From contig SLFF01000360.1 of assembly GCA_007124395.1 (NCBI GenBank), positions 1-9,852 of the forward strand: a stretch of 9,852 nucleotides of DNA, given 5' to 3'. The translations under genes and the position numbers were made by a program. The notes beneath the pieces are model-generated. The model saw nothing but the letters and a program-made list of their open reading frames with translations, did not search any database and was not told the origin of the DNA. The stretch is from Thermomicrobiaceae bacterium (GTDB taxonomy: Bacteria; Chloroflexota; Chloroflexia; Thermomicrobiales; Thermomicrobiaceae). Below, piece by piece: positions 1-5,682 of this stretch (its first letter is position 1; every line of letters begins with the position of its first letter).

Positions 1-724
1 CACCGCGCCGGGCGAGCAGGATCAGATGTCCGGGGAGTTCGCACTGATATTCCTCGTCGTACCGGCCGATGACATCCCAGGCCATCGTGTCGGCTCCGAC
101 GGCAATCACGCCCTGATCGGCCAGCCACTCCGAGGCAGCCGCCGAAACGCCGGGACCTGCCAGATAGGCGGTTTCGTCGTCCCAGCGCAGGGCGTTGCCG
201 GTCCGCACCAGGACCGTGCTGCCGGGCTCGATGGTCAGATTCTGATCTCTGACGCAGGCTTCAATCTCGTCCAGGCTGATCAGATAGCCGAGATCGAGTT
301 TCTCGATACCGAGAAGCCGGGGAACATCCAGCAGTACAGCCGGTCCAACGATCGGGGGGACTTCTTCGATGCCGTGTTTCCGGAACCCGCCGTTTTTCTC
401 CACGTCGGCAACGGAAACGCCGCCGCACAGAGTGAGGTGTTCGGCCTGGTGACAGAGCGCGTCTATGTGGGTACCGGCGTGTTCCATACAGACGATCATC
501 CCGGACGCGCTGGATCGGACTCCCTGGTCCGGGTTGTAGGTATCGCTGTGTCTCCGATGGAGTGCATAGTAGTAGCCGGGTTTGTGACTGTCGATCACGG
601 GCATGTCGGTTGTCCTGGGTTGCTCCAGGTCGTAGATATGTCGGTCCGACACCGGTGTACCAATCCCTTCGTGAACGTGGGGACAGCGCCTGATCTCTCG
701 CGTATTCTGGTTGCCGCGTTGCAT
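1..724 (-). CDS. Cyclase / kynurenine-formamidase-like metal-dependent hydrolase (3' end cut off by window)
   Basis: The reverse strand stays open from an ATG at 724 to the window edge (241 codons, no stop), so this is the N-terminal part of a longer protein. It carries the metal-binding signature of the cyclase superfamily (PF04199; kynurenine formamidase and related amidases): H82-A-G-T-H86-I-D88-A-L-C-H92. Just after the start comes a block typical of the family (residues 31-59: YDLEQPRTTDMPV, then HKPGYYYALHRRH). The motif TGNALRW follows further on. Such enzymes hydrolyse amides or lactones with a divalent metal in the cytosol; the substrate cannot be told here. The ATG at 724 has AGGA 7 nt upstream. 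A GTG at 652 (residue 25), just before the conserved block, is an alternative start. The gene is divergent from the kinase. The family call is firm; the exact activity is not. Confidence 0.85.
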   Translation of the reverse strand, partial: MQRGNQNTREIRRCPHVHEGIGTPVSDRHIYDLEQPRTTDMPVIDSHKPGYYYALHRRHSDTYNPDQGVRSSASGMIVCMEHAGTHIDALCHQAEHLTLCGGVSVADVEKNGGFRKHGIEEVPPIVGPAVLLDVPRLLGIEKLDLGYLISLDEIEACVRDQNLTIEPGSTVLVRTGNALRWDDETAYLAGPGVSAAASEWLADQGVIAVGADTMAWDVIGRYDEEYQCELPGHLILLARRG

Positions 725-844
725 GGAACTATCCTAGCAGGTCGGTGCGCTGGAAGGAGCGGGATTGGACGATCGGCACCGCTGCGAATCGCCCGGTATG
801 ATTCAGGCGAACAGGACTGCGCCGTTCTTCGACAGAGTGAGGCA
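725..844. promoter_or_regulatory. Divergent intergenic region between cyclase and kinase genes
   Basis: This 120-bp spacer separates two genes that point away from each other, so it should hold both promoters. For the kinase, TATGAT at 797-802 is a good -10 match, but no -35 lies 16-18 nt upstream; the closest, TTGGAC at 765-770, is 26 nt away. For the cyclase, the minus strand shows TAGGAT (positions 736-731), so close to the ATG at 724 that transcription could begin at or next to the start codon. These are weak pattern matches. No strong dyad was seen. Confidence 0.35.
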
Positions 845-2005
845 ATGCAACAGCAGCAACTGATCCTCGATGGTCGATATGAGCTGCGACATCAGATCGG
901 CGAGGGCGGCTTCAGCCGGGCGTACCTTGCCCACGATCACCGGCTCGGGCGAGACGTCGTCGCGAAGATTCTGCGCGTCGAACTTTCAACCGATGCCGCA
1001 ACGCTGCAACGGTTCGAGCGCGAGGCGAAGATCGCCGCCTCCGTGAGCGGTCCGAACATCGTCGATGTCTACGACTACGGCATGACCAATGGCCAGCCGG
1101 TGATCATCTCCCAGTTGATCAGTGGGGTCGACCTCTCCAGGGTGATTCGTGCGGAGACCGGGCTGCGGTACGAAGATGCGATCGACATCATGCTCGATGT
1201 GCTGGGTGGGCTGGAGACGCTGCACCGGGCCGGCATCCAGCATCGGGACATCAAGCCGCAGAACATCCTGATTCCGAAATGGGATGCCCCGGCCAAGCTG
1301 ACCGACTTCGGAATTTCTCGAAGCTCCAACGATCCGAGTTTAACCGATCCGGGAACCGTGCTGGGCAGCCCGATCTACATGTCCCCGGAGCAGATCGATG
1401 GTCGACCTGTGACGATCGCCACTGACATTTACTCTGCGTCCGTGGTGATGTTCGAGCTGGTAACCGGGCGTCCACCGTTCCGGGGCGAATCTGGCTCACA
1501 GGTGATGATTCAGCACTTGCAGAAGAGCCCACCAGCTCCACGCAGCCTGAAGCCGGAGATTCCGCTTCAACTGGAGCGGATTATTCTCAAGGGACTGGAG
1601 AAAGATCCGACTGCTCGTTTCCGATCGGCCAGAGAGATGGCAGACGCGCTTGTCGCGGTGCGCAATGCGCCGTCGGCAGGGGCAGGTCCGACCTATGAGC
1701 CAGACCGGACGCGGTATATGCCAGCGGACGATCAGGTCACGGTGATTTCGAAAATGCCCGAGCGCCGGGAAGCGCCAGTTCAGAAGCGTGATCAGGCGCC
1801 AGCTCCGAGGCCACAGGTGGGCAGGAAGCGCGGATTTCAGCGAGAACGCAAGCAGGTTCCGTTCCGGAATCCGGCCGCGAGTCGCTCAACCTCGAAACGA
1901 TCATGGCTGGATATCCGGATGCGCAAAATCCCACGCTATCCGGTGATCATCATGCTCGTGTTGCTGATCGCCGTGCTTCTGCTTGCCGCGATCCAGGGTA
2001 CCTGA
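845..2005 (+). CDS. Membrane-tail-anchored Ser/Thr protein kinase (PknB-like)
   Basis: This is a 386-residue Hanks-type kinase that transfers ATP phosphate to Ser/Thr of target proteins. All core elements are present: glycine loop GEGGF (19-23), ATP-binding Lys41, helix-C Glu60 in FEREA, HRDIKPQN (133-140), DFG (154-156), an activation loop with Thr167 and Thr171, and SPE (180-182) in place of APE. The catalytic domain ends near residue 270. A linker rich in Pro, Arg and Lys follows (about 275-362). The protein ends with one hydrophobic helix (about 366-383) and only three residues beyond it, so it has no extracellular sensor. The start is ATG 845, because the kinase domain begins about 10 residues later and the frame upstream is antisense to the cyclase gene. 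The ribosome site is weak (GAGG only 2 nt before ATG). The 3' end meets the oxidoreductase gene tail to tail. Kinase identity is certain; its targets are unknown. Confidence 0.95.
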   Translation: MQQQQLILDGRYELRHQIGEGGFSRAYLAHDHRLGRDVVAKILRVELSTDAATLQRFEREAKIAASVSGPNIVDVYDYGMTNGQPVIISQLISGVDLSRVIRAETGLRYEDAIDIMLDVLGGLETLHRAGIQHRDIKPQNILIPKWDAPAKLTDFGISRSSNDPSLTDPGTVLGSPIYMSPEQIDGRPVTIATDIYSASVVMFELVTGRPPFRGESGSQVMIQHLQKSPPAPRSLKPEIPLQLERIILKGLEKDPTARFRSAREMADALVAVRNAPSAGAGPTYEPDRTRYMPADDQVTVISKMPERREAPVQKRDQAPAPRPQVGRKRGFQRERKQVPFRNPAASRSTSKRSWLDIRMRKIPRYPVIIMLVLLIAVLLLAAIQGT

Positions 2006-2010
2006 TGTAG

Positions 2011-3399
2011 CTATCGGTTCCATATCCGCTGCGCCAGCGTCGGTTTATCTGACTTTTCTCCGGATTCCTTCGCCTGTCGCTCGGCTCGCTGCAGTCCACG
2101 TTTCACCAGTTGGGTCCCTGCCCAGCGCAACGGCTCCATCTCCCAGTCAGGCGAATGGTGACTGGCCATTGGGAGTACCGTCAGTTCCGTGACGCGATCC
2201 AGAATCTGATCGGCCAGCATTCGGCCACCGAGGTTCGATGTGGCGACGCCTTCTCCCGTGTAGCCGCGGGTTGAGGCGATCCCTGTCTCCCGGTCGTAGC
2301 GCATCGTCGGCATCCGGTCTCTCGGGACTCCGAAAACGCCTCCCCAGGCGTGGGTAAAGCTGATCCCGTGCAGTCTCAACAGTGGAAACCACTCGCGCGC
2401 TGAGGTTCTGGCGTGGGCAAAGATCTCCTCTTGCTGATCGAGATCATCGGTAATCTTCGACCGAAACGGGTTAACCGCTCGATAAGCCCCGAAGGCGATG
2501 CGCCCATCCCGGGTGTGGTTCAGATAGCCACCGTTTGTTCCCGGGCCGGTGATGACCTGACGGTTTCCCCATCCAATTTGCGCCCAGAGTTCATCCGGGA
2601 GTGGCTCCGTTACTACCATATGCGAGGTCATCGGCATGATCTGCCGGCCGACCTGTGGCAGCTGGGAAAGATAGGCTTCGCCGGCCAGCACGAGCGTCTC
2701 GGCCCAGACGTCTCCTCGCTCTGTTTTCAGTCGGGGACGTGGTTGCGTTTCGTAGCCAGTCACCGCGGTCTGTTCGAAGATCGTCACTCCGAGCTTCTCC
2801 ACGGCACGAGCCAGACCCCGGGCCAGCGCCGCCGGTTGCACCGAGGCGCCGTTCCTGTTCCAGAGTGCAGCCTGAACGTTGGAGACCCGGATGTCCTGTC
2901 TGAGCTCCGGACCACTGACGATCCTGAAGTCGGCTTCCTGTCCGATCTCGGTCAGAGTGTCCAGATGTTCGTGGATCTCTGGCACCTGGTGCGGTGAGCG
3001 AGCGATGTCGAACGTGCCTGTCTTCGCGTAGTGGGCGTCGATGCCTTCGCTCTCGCACACCGAGCCGATCTCATTGACCGATTGGACCATCTGCTCCTGA
3101 ATCGATCTGGCAGTTTCGGGCCCATAATTGTCGATCAATGAGCGAAGCGGGTAGGGAAATTCAGCAACGCACCAGCCACCGTTGCGGCCCGAGGCTCCGA
3201 ATCCTGCGATTTCTTTTTCCAGGATCACAATACGGAGCGATGGATCCTGCTTGATCAGGTAGTAGGCCGTCCAGAGACCAGAGAACCCGGCGCCGAGGAT
3301 CGCGATATCGGCGTGAATCGATCCATCGATTCCCGGCCGCGGCGTGAGATCGTCTCCAGATGTTTCGAGCCAGAAGCTGAAACCGCTATAGTCCTTCAT
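2011..3399 (-). CDS. FAD-dependent oxidoreductase, DAO / PuuB-like
   Basis: This 462-residue flavoprotein belongs to the D-amino-acid oxidase (DAO) family, whose members oxidise amines or amino acids. It shows the FAD dinucleotide fold GAGFSG (36-41), the ribose-binding Glu61 at the end of the second strand (VILEKE), and GASGRNGGW (68-76), which is typical of gamma-glutamylputrescine oxidase and related enzymes. Near the C-terminus are WGGVFGVPRDRMP and GYTGEGVATSNLGGR, the usual second FAD-contact region. Length is normal for the family. The roughly 45-residue basic, hydrophilic tail looks like an extra. The ATG at 3399 has a strong AGGGGG ribosome site 8 nt upstream. The protein has no signal peptide and is presumably cytosolic. 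It is divergent from the SnoaL-like gene and convergent with the kinase. A polyamine or amino-acid substrate is inference; no neighbouring pathway gene supports it. Confidence 0.9.
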   Translation of the reverse strand: MKDYSGFSFWLETSGDDLTPRPGIDGSIHADIAILGAGFSGLWTAYYLIKQDPSLRIVILEKEIAGFGASGRNGGWCVAEFPYPLRSLIDNYGPETARSIQEQMVQSVNEIGSVCESEGIDAHYAKTGTFDIARSPHQVPEIHEHLDTLTEIGQEADFRIVSGPELRQDIRVSNVQAALWNRNGASVQPAALARGLARAVEKLGVTIFEQTAVTGYETQPRPRLKTERGDVWAETLVLAGEAYLSQLPQVGRQIMPMTSHMVVTEPLPDELWAQIGWGNRQVITGPGTNGGYLNHTRDGRIAFGAYRAVNPFRSKITDDLDQQEEIFAHARTSAREWFPLLRLHGISFTHAWGGVFGVPRDRMPTMRYDRETGIASTRGYTGEGVATSNLGGRMLADQILDRVTELTVLPMASHHSPDWEMEPLRWAGTQLVKRGLQRAERQAKESGEKSDKPTLAQRIWNR

Positions 3400-3444
3400 C
3401 GGGCGTTCCCCCTGATCTGTGGTGGTGCATGATCTGACCCTTGC

Positions 3445-3473
3445 ATTCTGCCGTGTTCCAGTGAGTTCCGCAA
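3445..3473 (-). promoter_or_regulatory. Possible promoter of the FAD oxidoreductase gene
   Basis: Read on the minus strand, TTGCGG (3473-3468) and CAGAAT (3450-3445) are separated by 17 nt, about 45 nt upstream of the ATG at 3399. The matches to consensus are only 3 of 6 and 4 of 6, so this is a weak call. Two copies of TGATCTG (3413-3419 and 3430-3436, plus strand), 17 nt apart start to start, lie between this site and the gene and could be half-sites for a regulator. Confidence 0.22.
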
Positions 3474-3499
3474 TCTGCTATCCACGCGCGGAAAATGGG

Positions 3500-3528
3500 T
3501 TTACGAACCGGGCAGGAGTATCTAGACT
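3500..3528 (+). promoter_or_regulatory. Candidate sigma-70-type promoter of the SnoaL-like gene
   Basis: TTTACG (3500-3505) and TAGACT (3523-3528) each match consensus at 4 of 6 positions and are separated by exactly 17 nt. Transcription would begin near 3535, giving a leader of about 35-40 nt before the ATG at 3573. The call rests on pattern and spacing only. Confidence 0.4.
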
Positions 3529-3572
3529 GTTGCACGGAACAGGTTGCGGTGTAGGAGAAGGTGATCTGGTCA

Positions 3573-3944
3573 ATGGTGACCGAGCAGGAAGCAGCCCGGC
3601 TGCTGAACACGATGGCCATGGCAATCAACAACAAAGACCTCCCAACACTCGTTTCATGTTTCCATTCGGACTACGAAAGTATCCAGCCAGTGCATCCCGA
3701 GCGATCGTTTCGCGGTCAGCAACGGGTGGGCGAGAACTGGAACTGGGTCTTCCAGCGATTCGACGCGTTCAACGCCCGAATCATTGATTTTTCGGTCCGG
3801 GAGAACACGATCTGGTCCGAATGGATCTGGCACGGAACTGACGATACCGAGGACGACATCGTTGTCCGTGGGGTGATGATCCTGACCGTCGATACAGGCT
3901 GCTTCCGTGCGGGACGCCTCTACATGGAACCTGTTCGATCCTGA
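3573..3944 (+). CDS. NTF2 / SnoaL-like small protein
   Basis: This 123-residue protein resembles the NTF2-like/SnoaL superfamily, small alpha+beta cone-shaped proteins that act as isomerases, cyclases, dehydratases or ligand binders. The pattern fits: an N-terminal helical stretch (EQEAARLLNTMAMAINNKD), then 'F.SDY...QPVHPERSFRGQQRV..NW' (about 30-57), then Trp-containing beta strands (WSEWIWHGT), a RGVMIL strand and the closing 'G..RLYMEPV' typical of this family. It is likely cytosolic, as no signal or membrane segment is present. I chose ATG 3573 because AAGGTGA lies 9 nt upstream. A GTG at 3561 would add four residues, with AGGAG 3-4 nt before it. Substrate and role cannot be read from the sequence. 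Downstream is a hairpin, then the resolvase-like gene on the same strand. Confidence 0.75.
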   Translation: MVTEQEAARLLNTMAMAINNKDLPTLVSCFHSDYESIQPVHPERSFRGQQRVGENWNWVFQRFDAFNARIIDFSVRENTIWSEWIWHGTDDTEDDIVVRGVMILTVDTGCFRAGRLYMEPVRS

Positions 3945-3966
3945 ACGCGGTATCCTCACGGGTGAC

Positions 3967-3996
3967 ATGCGTCGGCATGACCATTGACCGGCGCAT
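3967..3996 (+). terminator. GC-rich hairpin after the SnoaL-like gene
   Basis: ATGCGTCGG (3967-3975) pairs with CCGGCGCAT (3988-3996) as a 9-bp stem with one G-U pair and a 12-nt loop, starting 22 nt after the stop codon. No U-rich run follows, so it may be a weak or assisted terminator or an mRNA-stabilising 3' structure. It separates the SnoaL-like gene from the resolvase-like gene. Confidence 0.4.
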
Positions 3997-4031
3997 CTGA
4001 CGATTCGAGTGCATTCTGGACTGGTTGAAAC

Positions 4032-4508
4032 ATGAGTAACCAACACAACGAGAGCGGCAACTGGTTGCAGCGAATTTTCGGGCCCGGATCCGACTCCGAG
4101 TACGATTCGGAGCCGGAGACCTCGAGTTCCCCAGTTCCTGCCGGCCCGCCAGGGCGCGCGTTCATCTATACCCGGCCACAGCGAAATGAGAAGGGCGAGC
4201 TGGTTGACGACAATGGCAATCAGGTCGATCGGTGTCAGGAGTATGCCCGGGTGAATGGCTATCGAGTAACCCGAATTCTGCAGGAAGACGAGCACGGGCC
4301 GGAAGATGAGCGCGACGAACTCAAAGCGCTTCGAACGGCGATGTGGAAACGACAGTTCGACATTCTGATCACCCCGCGACCGGAGACGCTGTACTACGAC
4401 ACGAATAGGCTGGTCAGTCTTACGCGTGAACTTTCGATGCTCGACGCCCGGCTGGAGTTCGTTGACGTCGATCTCAATTCCTATGAGCTGGACGAAGATC
4501 GGGAATGA
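4032..4508 (+). CDS. Degenerate serine-resolvase-fold protein, catalytically dead, no DNA-binding domain
   Basis: This is a 158-residue protein. Residues 1-41 are a polar, acidic, probably disordered leader (DSEYDSEPETSSS). Residues 42-145 follow the order of a serine recombinase N-terminal domain: strand RAFIYTR (42-48), 'QVDRCQEYARVNGYRVTRILQED' (helix plus strand), 'LKALRTAMWKRQFDILIT' (helix plus strand), then 'RLVSLTRELSMLDARLEFVD'. The active site is erased. The YxRVS motif reads YTRPQ, and residues 34-128 contain no serine at all. The usual DRLxRD reads ETLYYD (118-123), losing both catalytic arginines. No C-terminal helix-turn-helix follows; the chain ends in an acidic tail (ELDEDRE). 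It therefore cannot recombine DNA by the known mechanism, and its function is unknown. ATG 4032 lacks a clear ribosome site. It lies 46 nt before the DUF6941-like gene and is probably co-transcribed with it. Confidence 0.75.
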   Translation: MSNQHNESGNWLQRIFGPGSDSEYDSEPETSSSPVPAGPPGRAFIYTRPQRNEKGELVDDNGNQVDRCQEYARVNGYRVTRILQEDEHGPEDERDELKALRTAMWKRQFDILITPRPETLYYDTNRLVSLTRELSMLDARLEFVDVDLNSYELDEDRE

Positions 4509-4536
4509 GCTGACCTCAATCAATCGAGAAACATTC

Positions 4537-4545
4537 GGAGGAAGG
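4537..4545 (+). promoter_or_regulatory. Ribosome binding site that fixes a GTG start
   Basis: GGAGGAAGG lies 9 nt before GTG 4555. It is the best ribosome site in the middle of the window. It argues for the GTG start and against the longer in-frame reading from 4426, which overlaps the previous gene. Confidence 0.75.
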
Positions 4546-4554
4546 ACAGAAACT

Positions 4555-5013
4555 GTGGGAATCGACGTCGACAAGGGGCCGTATCTCCTGATGGCTGTGC
4601 TCTGCCAGCGTGCCGATCAGGACCAGTATGGCTCGTTTAATGTCATCAACGTGCTCGAGCAGCTCGTCGTTGGAAGTGACGACCCCGGCGCACCGGAGGA
4701 GTTCCCGGGATTCCGACTGGAGTCGCAACTGGTGGTGTCGCTGGCGTCAGGGGAGTTTCGTGGCGATGCGGTGATCAGCATTGTGCCGACGGACCCAGCA
4801 CTGAAGAAGCTGGAGGCGGTCTCTCAGGAGGTCCGGTTCAGTGGGGAAGATCATCGAGTGACGATCGTCTCCAACGTCAGCCTGGACGTCGAGCACACCG
4901 GGGTCTACTGGTTCAATGTGCTGCTGAATGACAAGTCGATCTGCTGGATCCCGCTCCGGATCGGCTATCATCGCGGTCATCAGGAGCCCTGGTTGAACCT
5001 GACGCCGAATTAG
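4555..5013 (+). CDS. DUF6941-like beta-sandwich protein of unknown function
   Basis: This 152-residue protein has no known catalytic motif. The N-terminal strand pattern 'YLLMAVLCQRADQDQYGSFNVINVLEQL' (about 9-36) and the closing 'TGVYWFNVLLNDKSICWIPLRI' resemble DUF6941-type proteins, which are short beta-rich proteins common in Chloroflexota and Actinomycetota. I recall that family from pattern only. Alternating hydrophobic strands (LVVSLASGEF, AVISIVP, VTIVSNVSLDV) suggest an all-beta sandwich. There is no signal peptide, membrane helix or cysteine cluster, so it is probably cytosolic. The start is GTG 4555, supported by a strong ribosome site. The frame is open back to 4426, but that part overlaps the resolvase-like gene and reads as non-conserved Ser/Pro-rich sequence. 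It is probably co-transcribed with 4032-4508. The 3' end converges on the Cys-motif membrane protein. Confidence 0.7.
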   Translation: MGIDVDKGPYLLMAVLCQRADQDQYGSFNVINVLEQLVVGSDDPGAPEEFPGFRLESQLVVSLASGEFRGDAVISIVPTDPALKKLEAVSQEVRFSGEDHRVTIVSNVSLDVEHTGVYWFNVLLNDKSICWIPLRIGYHRGHQEPWLNLTPN

Positions 5014-5023
5014 CCGGACTACT

Positions 5024-5066
5024 GCTGGCTCAGCGGATCAGGTCCACGATGATCTGCTGAGTCGGC
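5024..5066 (+). terminator. 17-bp hairpin at a convergent gene junction
   Basis: Positions 5024-5040 pair with 5050-5066 around a 9-nt loop: 14 Watson-Crick pairs and three G-U pairs (5026/5064, 5028/5062, 5035/5055) when read as plus-strand RNA. It begins 11 nt after the DUF6941-like stop codon and overlaps the last codons of the minus-strand gene. No U run follows on the plus strand. The structure suits a 3'-end stabiliser or terminator for the plus-strand transcript. On the minus strand the three wobble pairs become A-C mismatches, so the structure is weaker there. Confidence 0.55.
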
Positions 5067-5485
5067 ATCCACACATTCTCGGTAACCCATATAGCCATGA
5101 TGATGATCAGCGTAATAGCGGTCGGAATACCGACGACCCAGAGCGCTGAGCTCAGCAATTGCCGGGAGAGTGGGTGGGTTTCGGCGCCAGCCGCGTTTCC
5201 TGAGCGCGCTGCGGCGGCCACCATGATGGGGGCAGTATCGCCTTTCGCCCAGTTCGGATCTGCCCGCCGAAACCAGTCGCAGGTCGGATACTCACCGGAA
5301 CGGCAGAGTTCCTGTGCCTGCCGAAAACTGACGTGGGCATCGAGCTCGCCCACAGCGCAGACCGGCAAGCGCTCCCGGCCACTGAGTGACTGTCCTGGTC
5401 TCAATTGTGGGAGCCGGTAGTAGGGGCAGACACGCCGGAGTGGAATCTGCTTGCGGGATTGTGTGAACACCTTTTCGACCACCAT
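5030..5485 (-). CDS. Small Cys-motif protein with one C-terminal membrane helix
   Basis: This is a 151-residue protein if it starts at ATG 5485. Four cysteines (C20, C43, C61, C69) sit in the order 'CPYY.LP ... LPVC ... Q..LCRSGEYPTC', a pattern I recognise from Chloroflexota proteins that often also carry LysM or other domains. It may bind zinc or form disulphides, but this is unproven. A hydrophilic linker leads to one strong membrane helix (about 115-134, LWVVGIPTAITLIIIMAIWV), followed by 17 residues. With no N-terminal signal peptide, the Cys module may face the cytosol. The frame stays open up to 5677, but the extra 64 residues look unlike protein and would overlap the tilS promoter region. 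The ribosome site at 5485 is poor, so the start is uncertain. Function is unknown. Confidence 0.65.
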   Translation of the reverse strand: MVVEKVFTQSRKQIPLRRVCPYYRLPQLRPGQSLSGRERLPVCAVGELDAHVSFRQAQELCRSGEYPTCDWFRRADPNWAKGDTAPIMVAAAARSGNAAGAETHPLSRQLLSSALWVVGIPTAITLIIIMAIWVTENVWMPTQQIIVDLIR

Positions 5486-5592
5486 CGTACTCGTGCGCCA
5501 GCGGCTTCGCTGTCGGTAATCATAATCTTCTGGTGTAGCCGCGTGTACCACCGAAAGTCCGGGATCGTTCAGAAACGTTCCAGAACCACGCA

Positions 5593-5606
5593 AAACGCTT
5601 GCGTTT
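5593..5606. promoter_or_regulatory. Operator-like dyad between the Cys-motif gene and tilS
   Basis: AAACGC (5593-5598) and GCGTTT (5601-5606) form a perfect 6+2+6 inverted repeat in the 197-bp region between two divergent starts (5485 minus, 5683 plus). The position suits a regulator site, but the arms are short and no regulator gene lies nearby. Confidence 0.3.
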
Positions 5607-5643
5607 ACGCGCGATGGTAGGATTCGGACTGATAGCAGACCGG

Positions 5644-5649
5644 TACAAT
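5644..5649 (+). promoter_or_regulatory. Possible -10 element of the tilS-hpt transcript
   Basis: TACAAT matches the -10 consensus at 5 of 6 positions and lies 33 nt before ATG 5683, leaving a leader of about 27 nt. The -35 region is poor: TTCGGA at 5623-5628 is only 15 nt away. A second -10-like hexamer, TAGGAT, is at 5618-5623. Confidence 0.35.
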
Positions 5650-5682
5650 ACGCAAGCTGGGAAGCAGGTGTGGGCATTCCCT

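Noticed and set aside
26..844. In-frame open reading extension of 273 codons upstream of the kinase start, which would make a 659-residue protein
   Set aside because: It lies exactly antisense to the cyclase gene, whose conserved metal motif is on the minus strand. The extension's translation resembles no protein, and the kinase domain begins just after ATG 845.
4032..4508. Evidence for a mobile element or integron because of the resolvase-like protein
   Set aside because: There are no terminal repeats, attachment sites, target duplications or other mobility genes nearby, and the protein lacks the catalytic residues.
4426..4554. Longer N-terminus for the DUF6941-like protein starting at 4426
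   Set aside because: This stretch overlaps the resolvase-like gene in another frame and reads as unconserved sequence. The strong ribosome site at 4537-4545 supports GTG 4555.
3654..4574. Long minus-strand open frame (306 codons)
   Set aside because: It runs antisense through the SnoaL-like and resolvase-like genes, which have recognisable family patterns on the plus strand. Its own translation shows no domain.
5486..5677. 64-residue N-terminal extension of the Cys-motif protein
   Set aside because: It covers the region where the tilS promoter should lie, has no domain-like pattern and lacks a ribosome site at its start. The chosen start at 5485 is still not certain.
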